From Pandoraea bronchicola (GTDB lineage: Bacteria > Pseudomonadota > Gammaproteobacteria > Burkholderiales > Burkholderiaceae): a stretch of DNA of 64,000 nt. Each line of letters begins with the position of its first letter. Within the stretch, counting starts at the first letter, position 1. This document shows positions 51,168 to 61,005 of this stretch, one piece after another. A program made the translations under genes and the position numbers. The stretch lies in NCBI RefSeq assembly GCF_902459805.1, contig NZ_CABPST010000003.1, positions 248,001-312,000 on the forward strand, written 5' to 3'. The notes beneath the pieces are model-generated. The model ran no database searches, was not told the DNA's origin, and was given only the letters and a program-made list of their open reading frames with translations.

Positions 51168-52172
51168 ATGAAGGCAATCGAGATCACCCAGTATGGCGCA
51201 CCGGAAGTGCTCAAGCCCACCGAGCGGCCGCGCCCCGAGCTCAAGCCGGGCGAGGTGCTTATCAAGGTGACGGCGTCGGGCGTGAACCGCCCGGACGTGC
51301 TTCAGCGCATCGGGCAGTACCCCGTGCCGCCGGGTGCGTCCGATTTGCCCGGACTCGAAGTGGCCGGCGAAATCGTCGAGGGCGCGCTCGATGGTGCCGA
51401 CAATCGCTGGGGGCTGAAGGTCGGCTCGCGGGTGTGCGCACTGGTGCAGGGCGGTGGCTATGCCGAGTACTGCGCCGCACCGCTCGGGCAGGTGCTTCCG
51501 GTGCCGCAAGGATTGTCGGACGTGGAGGCGGCATCGCTGCCGGAAACGTTCTTCACGGTGTGGAGCAACGTGTTCGATCGGGCGCGTCTTGGCGAGACCG
51601 AGGCGGGCGAGAAGGAGACGCTGCTGGTGCAAGGTGGTACGAGCGGCATCGGCGTGACGGCGATCCAGCTTGGCGTGGCGCTCGGCCATCGCGTGTTCGC
51701 GACCGCCGGCTCTGACGAGAAGGCCCGTGCGTGCGAAGCGCTCGGCGCGGAGCGGGGTATCAATTACAAGACGGAAGATTTCGTGGCGATCGCCAAGGAA
51801 CTCACCAAGGATCGCGGCGTGGATGTCGTGCTCGATATGGTGGGCGGCGATTATCTGCCGCGTGAAGTGCAGGCGCTGGCCTTCGATGGCCGCATCGCCA
51901 TCATCGCGCTGCTCGGCGGAAGCAAGGCAACGCTCGATATGGGGGCGCTCCTGCGCCGCCGTCTGACGGTGACTGGCTCGACGCTGCGCCCGCGCTCGGT
52001 TGCCTTCAAGGCGGCGATCGCCCAGAACCTGTACGAAAAGGTTTGGCCGTTGTTTGCAGCAGGCAAAATTCGTCCGGTGATTTATCAGACGTTCCCGGCC
52101 GAACAAGCGGACAAAGCCCATGCCTTGATGGAAACCAGCACGCACGTCGGCAAGATCGTGCTGACCTGGTAA
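51168..52172 (+). CDS. NAD(P)H quinone oxidoreductase, zeta-crystallin/PIG3 type
   Basis: 334 residues from the ATG at 51168 (MKAIEITQYGAPEVL), with GAGGA upstream; a longer reading from 51048 is unsupported. Medium-chain dehydrogenase/reductase without the zinc ligands. Motifs: GVNRPDVLQRIGQYPVPPGASDLPGLEVAGEI and the NADPH site LVQGGTSGIGVTAIQLGVALG. Likely one- or two-electron reduction of quinones. Confidence 0.92.
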   Translation: MKAIEITQYGAPEVLKPTERPRPELKPGEVLIKVTASGVNRPDVLQRIGQYPVPPGASDLPGLEVAGEIVEGALDGADNRWGLKVGSRVCALVQGGGYAEYCAAPLGQVLPVPQGLSDVEAASLPETFFTVWSNVFDRARLGETEAGEKETLLVQGGTSGIGVTAIQLGVALGHRVFATAGSDEKARACEALGAERGINYKTEDFVAIAKELTKDRGVDVVLDMVGGDYLPREVQALAFDGRIAIIALLGGSKATLDMGALLRRRLTVTGSTLRPRSVAFKAAIAQNLYEKVWPLFAAGKIRPVIYQTFPAEQADKAHALMETSTHVGKIVLTW

Positions 52173-52198
52173 GCACGCCTGCGTCGAATGGCGGTGTG

Positions 52199-52230
52199 AA
52201 TCCGCGTGAAATGCGCATTTCATGCGGATT
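52199..52230. promoter_or_regulatory. 32-bp near-perfect palindrome upstream of tpiA
   Basis: AATCCGC-G-TGAAATGC meets GCATTTCA-T-GCGGATT; 15 of 16 pairs match. The inner 16 bp (52207-52222) are fully palindromic. It lies 24 bp before the tpiA -35 and 27 bp after the oxidoreductase stop. No T tract, so an operator is more likely than a terminator. Confidence 0.5.
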
Positions 52231-52253
52231 TGCACGTTAGAAGACCGTCGAAA

Positions 52254-52283
52254 TTGACCCCCATGCCCCGGACGCACTAGAAT
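52254..52283 (+). promoter_or_regulatory. tpiA promoter
   Basis: TTGACC (52254-52259), 18-bp spacer, TAGAAT (52278-52283); good sigma-70 match. The GTG start is 38 bp downstream. Confidence 0.65.
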
Positions 52284-52320
52284 GAGAGGTTTTTCGTCCA
52301 TACGCATTGGGGGATAAGGC

Positions 52321-53121
52321 GTGACAACTGGTACCGCAGCTTCGGCTCGCACCATCAGCCGTAAGGCTGGCAAGCTCGTCGTGGGCAATTGGAAACTGCA
52401 TGGCAGTCTGGCCGGCAACGAGGCGCTTCTGGGCGACCTGCTGGCATCGCCGGTGCTGAGTGCGCCGGGCGTGATCGCCGCCGTATGTGTGCCGTTCCCC
52501 TATCTCGCGCAATGCCAGAGCCGCCTCTCGGGGCAGGTGTTGGGCTTTGGTGCGCAGGATGTTTCCGCGCAGGTCGCGGGCGCCTTTACGGGCGAAGTCG
52601 CCGCACCGATGATCGCTGAGTTTGGCGCGCAGTTCGTGATCGTCGGGCACTCGGAGCGTCGCACGTACCATGCCGAGACCGATGCGAATGTCGCCGCCAA
52701 GACGTTGCGCGTGCTCGATGCGGGCATGACGCCGATCGTGTGCGTGGGCGAGACGCTTGCAGAGCGTGAAGCCGGTGAGACGAAGGCTGTGGTGACGCGT
52801 CAGCTCGAAGCGGTGCTCGCGGCGCTGACGGCGGAGCAGGCTGCGCAGATCGTCGTCGCTTACGAGCCGGTCTGGGCGATCGGCACGGGCAAGACGGCGA
52901 CATCAGCCGAGGCGCAGGAAGTGCATGCCCATCTGCGTTCGCTGTTGCGGGCGAAGGGTGAGGCGGTAGCGGATGTGGCGGTGTTGTACGGCGGCAGTGT
53001 GAAGCCGGACAACGCGGCCGAGTTGTTCTCGATGACGGACGTCGATGGTGGTCTGATCGGCGGCGCGGCATTGAAGGCAGCCGATTTTCTGGCGATTTGC
53101 GAGGCAGGTTTGTCGCGCTGA
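52321..53121 (+). CDS. tpiA: Triosephosphate isomerase
   Basis: 266 residues from a GTG at 52321. TIM barrel that interconverts DHAP and glyceraldehyde-3-phosphate. Active-site residues are in [11 protein letters not shown] (Lys), [12 protein letters not shown] (His about residue 110) and [15 protein letters not shown] (Glu about 182, loop 6). An N-terminal extension of about 17 residues ([16 protein letters not shown]) precedes the usual start. Followed by secG. Confidence 0.97.
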   Translation: MTTGTAASARTISRKAGKLVVGNWKLHGSLAGNEALLGDLLASPVLSAPGVIAAVCVPFPYLAQCQSRLSGQVLGFGAQDVSAQVAGAFTGEVAAPMIAEFGAQFVIVGHSERRTYHAETDANVAAKTLRVLDAGMTPIVCVGETLAEREAGETKAVVTRQLEAVLAALTAEQAAQIVVAYEPVWAIGTGKTATSAEAQEVHAHLRSLLRAKGEAVADVAVLYGGSVKPDNAAELFSMTDVDGGLIGGAALKAADFLAICEAGLSR

Positions 53122-53213
53122 AGCCAATGCCATTCTTTTTAATGGCATGAAATAGTCATGATGCGGTGCACCAAAATGCACTGCAAATCGGATTCTTCTA
53201 TACGGGTGATGAG

Positions 53214-53582
53214 ATGGGGTTGTTGAAAACGTTGTTGATCGTGGTGCAGGTGCTTTCCGCGCTGGGCATCATCGGTCTGGTGTTGCTTCAGCATGGCAAG
53301 GGCGCCGACATGGGCGCTGCATTCGGTAGTGGTTCGTCGGGCAGTCTCTTCGGTGCATCGGGTTCCGCGAACTTCCTGTCGCGTACCACGGCAGCCCTGG
53401 CGGCCGTATTCTTTGTGACCACGCTGGGTCTCACGTATCTCGGTTCGTATAAGCCGGCGGCAAACATCGGTGTCCTTGGTAATTTGCCTGCCGCGACTTC
53501 GCCGGTCACGGCGTCGGCGCCTGCTGCGGCAAGTGTTCCGGCAGCGGCTTCGGCGGCTAATCCGCAGGACGTGCCCAAGTAA
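53214..53582 (+). CDS. secG: Protein translocase subunit SecG
   Basis: 122 residues from the ATG at 53214 (MGLLKTLLIVVQVLSALGIIGLVLLQ). Two membrane helices (about 4-22 and 55-75) with HGKGADMGAAFGSGSSGSLFGASGSANFLSRTTA-type loop between. It assists the SecYE channel. An Ala/Pro/Ser-rich tail follows. An upstream ATG at 53166 is in frame but has no ribosome site. Confidence 0.95.
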   Translation: MGLLKTLLIVVQVLSALGIIGLVLLQHGKGADMGAAFGSGSSGSLFGASGSANFLSRTTAALAAVFFVTTLGLTYLGSYKPAANIGVLGNLPAATSPVTASAPAAASVPAAASAANPQDVPK

Positions 53583-53646
53583 TTGGCAAGGCGTTTGTGA
53601 CAAGTAATAAGCTGTAAAGAAAATCGAAAAAAAATCGATTTGTGCA

Positions 53647-53675
53647 TTGAACAAAATGCTGAAGAGCGCTACTAT
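53647..53675 (+). promoter_or_regulatory. Promoter of tRNA-Leu (and possibly nuo)
   Basis: TTGAAC (53647-53652), exactly 17 bp, TACTAT (53670-53675), in an AT-rich stretch after secG. The tRNA begins 50 bp after the -10. Confidence 0.65.
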
Positions 53676-53724
53676 AGCGGTCTTGAAGCGATTCGTAAGT
53701 GACAGCGGATTGCAGACTATGAAT

Positions 53725-53809
53725 GCCGACGTGGTGAAATTGGTAGACACGCTATCTTGAGGGGGTAGTGGCGAAAGCTGTGCGAGTTCGAGTCTCGCCG
53801 TCGGCACCA
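53725..53809 (+). tRNA. tRNA-Leu (anticodon GAG)
   Basis: 85 nt including an encoded CCA. Acceptor stem GCCGACG/CGTCGGC closes perfectly. D-loop GAAATTGGTAGAC, anticodon stem CTATC/GGTAG with loop TTGAGGG (anticodon GAG at 53759-53761), long variable arm typical of class II tRNA-Leu, and T-arm with GTTCGAGTC. It reads CUC and CUU. Located between secG and nuoA. Confidence 0.97.
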
Positions 53810-53939
53810 CAGTTCTACGATGCCAGCCTTGCGTTTATGCTTTGGCTGGCATTTTATTTTGTGCTCACCGTTCATCCGCTTTCCGGTCCCCACGCCATCG
53901 ACGAGAGCGGTTCTTTGAACTAACCGAAAGAGGGTAGAG

Positions 53940-54299
53940 TTGAACCTCGGAACCTATTATCCCGTCCTGCTGTTTCTTCTGGTAGGTGGCGGTCTTGGGG
54001 CGGTACTGATTGGGGTTGGTAAATTCCTCGGCCCCAACAAACCCGACAGCGAAAAACTCTCTCCGTACGAGTGCGGCTTCGAGGCTTTCGAAGACGCGCG
54101 CATGAAGTTCGATGTGCGCTACTATCTCGTCGCCATCCTTTTCATCCTGTTCGATCTCGAAACGGCATTCCTGTTTCCGTGGGGCGTGGCCCTGCGCGAT
54201 ATCGGCTGGGTGGGCTTTATCTCCATGATGGGTTTCCTGCTTGAACTGCTCGTCGGTTTCGTGTTCCTGTGGAAGCGCGGTGCGCTTGACTGGGAATAA
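53940..54299 (+). CDS. nuoA: NADH-quinone oxidoreductase subunit A
   Basis: 119 residues from a TTG at 53940, with GAGGG upstream. Three membrane helices; the quinone-site loop with [39 protein letters not shown] is the NuoA hallmark. First gene of the complex I operon. Confidence 0.97.
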   Translation: MNLGTYYPVLLFLLVGGGLGAVLIGVGKFLGPNKPDSEKLSPYECGFEAFEDARMKFDVRYYLVAILFILFDLETAFLFPWGVALRDIGWVGFISMMGFLLELLVGFVFLWKRGALDWE

Positions 54300-54347
54300 G
54301 ACCGTCAACGTATTTGGCAGCATTGCAGAAGGATTCAGGGTAAGCAT

Positions 54348-54827
54348 ATGAGCATCGAAGGGGTTTTGCGCGAAGGGTTCGTCACCACCACGGCTGACAA
54401 ACTCATCAACTGGACGCGCACGGGTTCGCTTTGGCCGATGACGTTCGGCCTCGCGTGCTGTGCCGTTGAAATGATGCACGCTGGCGCGGCGCGTTACGAT
54501 CTGGACCGGTTTGGCGTGGTGTTCCGCCCGAGCCCGCGTCAGTCGGACGTGATGATCGTGGCCGGCACGCTGTGCAACAAGATGGCGCCCGCGCTGCGCA
54601 AGGTGTACGACCAGATGGCCGAGCCGCGTTGGGTGATCTCGATGGGGTCGTGTGCCAACGGCGGCGGCTACTATCACTATTCCTACTCGGTGGTGCGCGG
54701 TTGCGATCGCATCGTGCCAGTCGACGTCTACGTGCCGGGCTGTCCGCCGACGGCCGAGGCGCTCGTCTACGGCATCATCCAGTTGCAGTCGAAGATTAAG
54801 CGGACTGCGACGATCGCGCGTAAATAA
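54348..54827 (+). CDS. nuoB: NADH-quinone oxidoreductase subunit B
   Basis: 159 residues. Holds the terminal N2 [4Fe-4S] cluster near the quinone site. The cysteine motifs are [22 protein letters not shown] and [10 protein letters not shown]. The start follows a weak GGGTAAGC site. Confidence 0.98.
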   Translation: MSIEGVLREGFVTTTADKLINWTRTGSLWPMTFGLACCAVEMMHAGAARYDLDRFGVVFRPSPRQSDVMIVAGTLCNKMAPALRKVYDQMAEPRWVISMGSCANGGGYYHYSYSVVRGCDRIVPVDVYVPGCPPTAEALVYGIIQLQSKIKRTATIARK

Positions 54828-54839
54828 CCGCTACCGCCC

Positions 54840-55439
54840 ATGTCTAAATTAGAACAACTCAAGACCACCCTGCAAAACGTGCTCGGCACCCGTGCCGAGC
54901 AGTTGGTGGAAGCCCTCGACGAGCTGACGTTGACCGTCAAGGCAAGTGACTATCTCGAAGTGGCGCGCACGCTGCGCGACCATCCCGAGCTGAAGTTCGA
55001 GCAACTGATGGATGTTGCCGGCCTGGACTATTCGGCATATGGCGATGGTGCCTACGACGGCCCGCGCTACGCCGCCGTCTCGCATCTGCTCTCGCTCACC
55101 CACAACTGGCGTCTGCGTGTGCGCGTGTTCGCACCGGACGACGATCTGCCGGTCGTGGCGTCGCTGATCGATCTGTGGAGTTCGGCCAACTGGTTCGAGC
55201 GTGAAGCCTTCGATCTGGTCGGTGTCGTGTTCGAAGGGCACCCGGATCTGCGCCGTATTCTGACGGACTACGGTTTCATCGGTCACCCGTTCCGCAAGGA
55301 CTTCCCGACGTCCGGTTACGTCGAGATGCGTTACGACCCGGAACAGAAGCGAGTGATCTACCAACCGGTGACGATCGAGCCGCGCGAAATTACGCCGCGC
55401 ATCATCCGCGAAGAGCATTACGCCGGTCTGAAACATTAA
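54840..55439 (+). CDS. nuoC: NADH-quinone oxidoreductase subunit C
   Basis: 199 residues, separate from nuoD (not fused as in E. coli). Peripheral-arm subunit with [65 protein letters not shown]-type conserved core (about residues 85-155). Starts 12 bp after nuoB. Confidence 0.97.
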   Translation: MSKLEQLKTTLQNVLGTRAEQLVEALDELTLTVKASDYLEVARTLRDHPELKFEQLMDVAGLDYSAYGDGAYDGPRYAAVSHLLSLTHNWRLRVRVFAPDDDLPVVASLIDLWSSANWFEREAFDLVGVVFEGHPDLRRILTDYGFIGHPFRKDFPTSGYVEMRYDPEQKRVIYQPVTIEPREITPRIIREEHYAGLKH

Positions 55440-55448
55440 GGTGGCCTT

Positions 55449-56702
55449 GTGGCAGACATCAAGAACTACACCCTGAACTTCGGTCCGCAGCACCCGGCAG
55501 CGCACGGCGTGCTGCGCCTGGTGCTCGAGCTGGACGGCGAAGTGATCCAGCGCGCCGATCCGCACATCGGCCTGCTGCACCGTGCGACCGAAAAGCTCGC
55601 CGAATCGAAGACGTTCCTGCAATCCGTGCCGTACATGGATCGTCTCGATTATGTGTCGATGATGTGCAACGAGCACGCATACGTCATGGCGATCGAAAAG
55701 CTGCTCGGCGTTGACGTGCCGATTCGCGCACAATACATCCGCGTGATGTTCGACGAAATCACGCGGGTTTTGAATCACCTGATGTGGATCGGTTCCCACG
55801 CACTCGATGTGGGCGCGATGGCGGTGTTCCTGTACGCCTTCCGTGAGCGCGAAGACCTGTTCGACGTGTACGAAGCCGTTTCGGGTGCGCGTATGCACGC
55901 GGCTTACTACCGTCCGGGCGGTGTATATCGCGATCTGCCGGACTCGATGCCGAAGTATCGTGCGTCGAAGTTCCACAACGAGCGGGCGATCAAGAAGATG
56001 AACGAAGCGCGCGAAGGCTCGCTGCTGGACTTCATCGAAGATTTTGCGATCCGCTTCCCGAAGTGTGTCGACGAGTACGAAACGCTGCTCACCGACAACC
56101 GTATCTGGAAGCAGCGTCTGGTGGGTATCGGCGTGGTGTCGCCCGAGCGTGCGATGCAGCTGGGCTTTTCCGGCGCGATGCTGCGCGGCTCGGGTATCGC
56201 CTGGGATCTGCGCAAGAAGCAGCCGTACGAAGTGTACGACCGCCTCGAGTTCGATATTCCGGTGGGTAAGGAAGGCGACTGTTACGACCGTTATCTGGTG
56301 CGCGTGGAAGAAATGCGCCAGTCGGCCAGCCTGATCCGCCAGTGCGTGAAGTGGCTGCGTGCCAACGAAGGTCCGGTGATTACGGACAATCACAAGGTAG
56401 CGCCTCCTTCGCGTGTCGAAATGAAGTCGAACATGGAAGAGCTGATTCACCACTTCAAGCTCTTCACCGAAGGCTTCCACGTGCCCGCCGGCGAGACATA
56501 TGCCGCCGTCGAGCACCCGAAGGGCGAGTTCGGCATCTATCTGGTGTCGGACGGTGCCAACAAGCCGTACCGCCTGAAGATTCGCGCGCCGGGCTTCGCC
56601 CACCTTTCTGCGCTCGACGAGATGGCTAAGGGTCACATGATTGCAGATGCGGTCGCAATCATCGGTACCCAGGACATCGTGTTCGGCGAGATCGATCGCT
56701 AA
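55449..56702 (+). CDS. nuoD: NADH-quinone oxidoreductase subunit D
   Basis: 417 residues from a GTG at 55449. 49-kDa-type subunit at the quinone site. Conserved [36 protein letters not shown] and [13 protein letters not shown]. The C-terminus ends in DIVFGEIDR as usual. 9 bp after nuoC. A strong hairpin follows the stop. Confidence 0.98.
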   Translation: MADIKNYTLNFGPQHPAAHGVLRLVLELDGEVIQRADPHIGLLHRATEKLAESKTFLQSVPYMDRLDYVSMMCNEHAYVMAIEKLLGVDVPIRAQYIRVMFDEITRVLNHLMWIGSHALDVGAMAVFLYAFREREDLFDVYEAVSGARMHAAYYRPGGVYRDLPDSMPKYRASKFHNERAIKKMNEAREGSLLDFIEDFAIRFPKCVDEYETLLTDNRIWKQRLVGIGVVSPERAMQLGFSGAMLRGSGIAWDLRKKQPYEVYDRLEFDIPVGKEGDCYDRYLVRVEEMRQSASLIRQCVKWLRANEGPVITDNHKVAPPSRVEMKSNMEELIHHFKLFTEGFHVPAGETYAAVEHPKGEFGIYLVSDGANKPYRLKIRAPGFAHLSALDEMAKGHMIADAVAIIGTQDIVFGEIDR

Positions 56703-56709
56703 ATGCGCA

Positions 56710-56737
56710 GCGGGCGCCTCAGGCGCCCGCAAGTTTT
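56710..56737 (+). terminator. Hairpin between nuoD and nuoE
   Basis: A perfect 9-bp stem (GCGGGCGCC, TCA loop, GGCGCCCGC) followed by AAGTTTT. It lies in the only long gap (171 bp) among nuoA-nuoH. It could attenuate transcription or protect the upstream RNA end. Confidence 0.5.
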
Positions 56738-56873
56738 AATGCGGCAGGGTTTCGCAGGTCGATGCCATTGCCGTTCCAGTTGCCGTGCCTGTGAGTTGCG
56801 GGCAGTCGAGATGATCGACTCGCCCGCGCTGGCACGAGCGGGGATAACGTTTTAGAGAACCGTCGGATCGGAA

Positions 56874-57374
56874 ATGCTTTCTCCCGAAGCCCTGAAGAAA
56901 ATCGACCGTGCCGTTGCCAAATACCCTGCCGAGCAGAAGCAGTCGGCGGTAATGCACGCACTTGCCGTAGCGCAGGTCGAGAAAGGCTGGTTGTCGCCCG
57001 AAGTGATGCAATTCGTGGCGGACTACCTCGAGATGCCCGCAGTCGCGGTGCAAGAGGTCGCAACCTTCTACACCATGTTCAACACGAGCCCCGTGGGCAA
57101 GTTCAAGTTGACCGTGTGCACGAACCTGCCTTGCCAGCTCACGCGCGGCGAAGAGATGGCCAAGTACCTGAAGGAGAAGCTGGGTGTCGAGTACAACGAC
57201 ATCACGCCGGATGGTCTCTTCACGGTCAAGGAAGGTGAGTGCATGGGCGCTTGTGGCGATGCTCCCGTCATGCTGGTGAATAACCATCGCATGTGCGGCT
57301 TCATGAATGAAGAAAAGGTCGACGCGCTCATCGAAGAGCTCAAGGCCAAGGGCGCTGCGGGAGAGAAAGCATGA
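56874..57374 (+). CDS. nuoE: NADH-quinone oxidoreductase subunit E
   Basis: 166 residues. Thioredoxin-like [2Fe-2S] (N1a) subunit. Ligands in [13 protein letters not shown] and [14 protein letters not shown]. The start at 56874 has no clear ribosome site within the 171-bp gap; [18 protein letters not shown] matches the family N-terminus. It overlaps nuoF by 4 bp (ATGA). Confidence 0.96.
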   Translation: MLSPEALKKIDRAVAKYPAEQKQSAVMHALAVAQVEKGWLSPEVMQFVADYLEMPAVAVQEVATFYTMFNTSPVGKFKLTVCTNLPCQLTRGEEMAKYLKEKLGVEYNDITPDGLFTVKEGECMGACGDAPVMLVNNHRMCGFMNEEKVDALIEELKAKGAAGEKA

Positions 57375-58663
57375 CGTCGCTGCACAACCGTCACATCAAA
57401 CCGCTGATTCTCGCCGACCTCAATGGCGAGAACTGGCATCTGGAAGATTACGTCAAGCGCGGTGGTTACCAGCAGCTCGCACGCATTCTGAAAGAAGGCC
57501 TCACACCGGAGCAGGTGATTGCCGACGTCAAGGCGTCTGGCTTGCGCGGTCGCGGAGGCGCAGGCTTCCCGACCGGTCTGAAGTGGAGCTTCATGCCGCG
57601 CGCGTTCCCGGGGCAGAAGTACCTCGTCTGCAATTCGGACGAAGGCGAGCCCGGTACGTTCAAGGATCGCGACATTCTGCGCTACAACCCACACGCGCTG
57701 ATCGAAGGCATGGCCATCGGCGGTTTCGCCATGGGCATCACCGTCGGTTACAACTACATCCACGGCGAAATCTACGAAGTGTACGAACGCTTCGAAGAGG
57801 CCCTCGAGGAAGCACGCGCTGCCGGCTATCTGGGCGACAACATTCTCGGCACGGACTTCTCGTTCCAGCTGCACGCTCACCATGGCTATGGCGCGTACAT
57901 CTGCGGCGAAGAAACCGCATTGCTCGAGTCGCTCGAAGGCAAGAAGGGCCAGCCGCGTTTCAAGCCGCCGTTCCCGGCGAGCTTTGGTCTGTACGGCAAG
58001 CCCACGACCATCAACAACACCGAGACGTTTGCTGCTGTCCCGTTCCTGCTGGCCACCGGCCCGCAGCAGTATCTGGAGATGGGCAAGCCGAACAACGGCG
58101 GCACCAAGATTTTCTCGGTGTCGGGCGACGTCGAGCTGCCGGGTAACTACGAAGTGCCGCTGGGCACGCCGTTCCCCGAGCTGCTCGAACTTGCCGGCGG
58201 CATGCGCGGTGGCAAGAAGCTCAAGGCCGTGATTCCGGGCGGCTCGTCGGCACCGGTCGTGCCGGCCGGGCTGATGATGGAAACCACGATGGACTACGAC
58301 AGCATCGCCAAGGCGGGATCGATGTTGGGGTCGGGCGCTGTGATCGTGATGGACGAGACGCGCTGCATGGTGCGCTCGCTGCTGCGTCTGTCGTACTTCT
58401 ACTACGAAGAATCGTGCGGTCAGTGCACGCCGTGCCGCGAAGGCACTGGCTGGCTGTGGCGCGTGGTCAATCGTATCGAGCATGGTGAAGGCCGCAAGGA
58501 AGATCTGGACCTGCTCAATTCGGTGGCCGAGAACATCATGGGCCGTACCATTTGCGCGCTGGGCGACGCCGCAGCGATGCCGGTGCGCGGCATGCTCAAA
58601 CACTTCTGGGACGAGTTCGCCTACCACGTCGAGCACAAGCATTGCTTGGTCGGCGCTCACTAA
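57371..58663 (+). CDS. nuoF: NADH-quinone oxidoreductase subunit F
   Basis: 430 residues. Binds NADH, FMN and the N3 [4Fe-4S] cluster. Nucleotide/FMN motif [19 protein letters not shown], then [15 protein letters not shown]; cluster ligands [14 protein letters not shown] and a distal Cys in [13 protein letters not shown]. Coupled to nuoE. Confidence 0.98.
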   Translation: MTSLHNRHIKPLILADLNGENWHLEDYVKRGGYQQLARILKEGLTPEQVIADVKASGLRGRGGAGFPTGLKWSFMPRAFPGQKYLVCNSDEGEPGTFKDRDILRYNPHALIEGMAIGGFAMGITVGYNYIHGEIYEVYERFEEALEEARAAGYLGDNILGTDFSFQLHAHHGYGAYICGEETALLESLEGKKGQPRFKPPFPASFGLYGKPTTINNTETFAAVPFLLATGPQQYLEMGKPNNGGTKIFSVSGDVELPGNYEVPLGTPFPELLELAGGMRGGKKLKAVIPGGSSAPVVPAGLMMETTMDYDSIAKAGSMLGSGAVIVMDETRCMVRSLLRLSYFYYEESCGQCTPCREGTGWLWRVVNRIEHGEGRKEDLDLLNSVAENIMGRTICALGDAAAMPVRGMLKHFWDEFAYHVEHKHCLVGAH

Positions 58664-58692
58664 TCCCTTTTGACGCTTGGCATTGAACCGCT

Positions 58693-61005
58693 ATGGTTGA
58701 AATCGAAATTGACGGCCAAAAGGTCGAGGTGCCCGAAGGCAGCATGGTGATCCAGGCTGCCAAGAAGAACGGCACCTATATTCCCCACTTCTGCTATCAC
58801 AAGAAGCTGTCCATCGCTGCGAACTGCCGCATGTGCCTGGTCGAGGTCGAAAAGGCCCCGAAGGCCGTGCCGGCCTGTGCAACGCCGGTGGCTAACGGCA
58901 TGATCGTGCGGACCAACTCCGAGAAGGCTGTGAAGGCGCAGCAATCGGTGATGGAATTCCTGCTGATCAATCACCCGCTCGATTGCCCGATCTGCGATCA
59001 GGGCGGCGAGTGCCAACTGCAAGACTTGGCAGTCGGTTACGGCAAGTCGGCGTCGCGCTATCAGGAAGAGAAGCGCGTCGTGTTCCACAAGAATGTGGGC
59101 CCGCTCATCTCGATGGAAGAGATGTCGCGCTGCATCCACTGCACCCGCTGCGTGCGTTTCGGTCAGGAAGTGGCCGGCGTCATGGAGTTCGGCATGCTGG
59201 GGCGTGGCGAGCACTCGGAAATCACGTCGTTCGTCGGCAAGACGGTGGACTCCGAACTCTCGGGCAACATGATCGACCTGTGCCCGGTCGGTGCGCTCAC
59301 CTCGAAGCCGTTCCGTTACAGCGCCCGTACCTGGGAACTGTCGCGCCGCAAGTCGGTGAGCCCTCACGATGGCGTGGGTGCGAACCTCGTGGTGCAAGTG
59401 AAGAACAACAAGGTCATGCGCGTTGTGCCGCTCGAGAACGAAGCGGTCAACGAATGCTGGATCTCGGACAAGGACCGTTTCTCGTACGAAGGTCTGAACA
59501 GCGACGAGCGCCTCACCAAGCCGATGCTCAAGCAGGGCGGTGAGTGGCACGAAGTCGACTGGCAGACGGCGCTCGAGTACGTCGGTCATGGTCTGACGGA
59601 CATCATCCGCGACTTCGGCGCCGACGCCGTTGCCGCACTGGCCTCGCCGCATGCCACGATCGAAGAGCTGCACCTGCTGCAGAAGTTCGTGCGCGCACTG
59701 GGTAGCGATAACGTCGACTTCCGTCTGCGTCAGACGGATGTGTCGGGCGGCACCCAGGGTGCACCGTGGCTCGGCCTGCCGATCGCTGAACTCGACAAGC
59801 TGCAAAGCACGCTGGTCGTCGGCTCGTTCCTGCGCAAGGATCACCCGCTGTTCGCCTCGCGCCTGCGCGCTGCGGTGAAGGCCGGTGGCCAACTCAACGT
59901 GCTGCACGGCTCGGACGACGACCTGCTGGTCAAGCTCGCGAACAAGATCATCGCCGCACCGGGTGCCTGGGTGAGCGAGCTGGCCGGTATCGCTGTGGCC
60001 GCTGCCGCTGCCAAGGGCGTTGCCGCCCCGGCAGAGCTGGCCGGAGTGAGCGCTAGTGATACCGCCAAGGCCATCGCCGCGTCTCTTGCGAACGGCGAGC
60101 GTCGCGCGATCCTGCTGGGCAACGCCGCTGTGCAACATCCGCAGTTCGCGCAACTGCATGCCATCGCGCAAGTGATCGCTGACATCACCGGTGCAACGCT
60201 GGGCTTCCTGACGGAAGGCGCCAACACGGTTGGCGGCTACGCAGTGAAGGCTACGAACGCGAAGGGCGCAGCCGCCCTGTTTGCACAACCGCGTCAGGCT
60301 TACCTGCTGCTCAACGCCGAGCCGGAGTACGACTCGGCCGATGCGAAGCAAGCACTCACGGCTTTGAATGCCGCGAAGATGGTTGTCTCGCTCTCGCCGT
60401 TCAAGCACGGTCTCGAGTACGCCGACGTGCTGCTGCCGATCGCCCCGTTCACGGAAACCGCCGGTACGTTCGTCAACGCCGAAGGTCTGCCGCAACACTT
60501 CAACGGTGTGGTGCGTGCGCTGGGCGAAACGCGTCCGGGCTGGAAGGTACTGCGCGTGCTGGGCAACCTCCTCAAGCTGCAAGGCTTCGAGCAGGACACG
60601 GCCGAACAGGTTCGCGACGAAGCCCTCGCCGGTTTCTCGGCGGCTGCGCTCGACAACCGTGCCAAGGCAGCACTGGCGGTGCCGAAGGCTGCGGGCCAGG
60701 GTCTGGAGCGTCTGGCGGATGTGCCGATCTACGCTGCCGACGCACTGGTGCGCCGTGCGCCGTCGCTGCAACTGACCAACGACGCCAAGGCTGCGCTGCG
60801 TGCCACGCTGCCGGCTGCGCTGTTCGACAGCCTGGGCCTCGCTGCCGGCGACGCCGTGCGCGTGCGCCAGGGCGATGCCGTGGTTACGCTGCCGGCCGCT
60901 CGCTCGGAAACGCTGCCTGCCAACGTGGTGCGCGTTCCGGCAGCCACGCCGGCGTCCGCCGCGCTTGGCGCGATGTTCGGTGAAATTTCGGTGGAGAAGG
61001 CGTAA
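58693..61005 (+). CDS. nuoG: NADH-quinone oxidoreductase subunit G
   Basis: 770 residues. N-terminal [2Fe-2S] ferredoxin domain (ligands around FCYHKKLSIAANCRMCLVEV), His/Cys [4Fe-4S] site (HPLDCPICDQGGECQLQD), and a second ferredoxin-like site (CIHCTRCVRFGQEV). The rest is a molybdopterin-oxidoreductase-like domain without its cofactor. Ends 0 bp before nuoH (stop taa, then atg). Long antisense readings over this gene are shadows of strong GC3 bias. Confidence 0.97.
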   Translation: MVEIEIDGQKVEVPEGSMVIQAAKKNGTYIPHFCYHKKLSIAANCRMCLVEVEKAPKAVPACATPVANGMIVRTNSEKAVKAQQSVMEFLLINHPLDCPICDQGGECQLQDLAVGYGKSASRYQEEKRVVFHKNVGPLISMEEMSRCIHCTRCVRFGQEVAGVMEFGMLGRGEHSEITSFVGKTVDSELSGNMIDLCPVGALTSKPFRYSARTWELSRRKSVSPHDGVGANLVVQVKNNKVMRVVPLENEAVNECWISDKDRFSYEGLNSDERLTKPMLKQGGEWHEVDWQTALEYVGHGLTDIIRDFGADAVAALASPHATIEELHLLQKFVRALGSDNVDFRLRQTDVSGGTQGAPWLGLPIAELDKLQSTLVVGSFLRKDHPLFASRLRAAVKAGGQLNVLHGSDDDLLVKLANKIIAAPGAWVSELAGIAVAAAAAKGVAAPAELAGVSASDTAKAIAASLANGERRAILLGNAAVQHPQFAQLHAIAQVIADITGATLGFLTEGANTVGGYAVKATNAKGAAALFAQPRQAYLLLNAEPEYDSADAKQALTALNAAKMVVSLSPFKHGLEYADVLLPIAPFTETAGTFVNAEGLPQHFNGVVRALGETRPGWKVLRVLGNLLKLQGFEQDTAEQVRDEALAGFSAAALDNRAKAALAVPKAAGQGLERLADVPIYAADALVRRAPSLQLTNDAKAALRATLPAALFDSLGLAAGDAVRVRQGDAVVTLPAARSETLPANVVRVPAATPASAALGAMFGEISVEKA

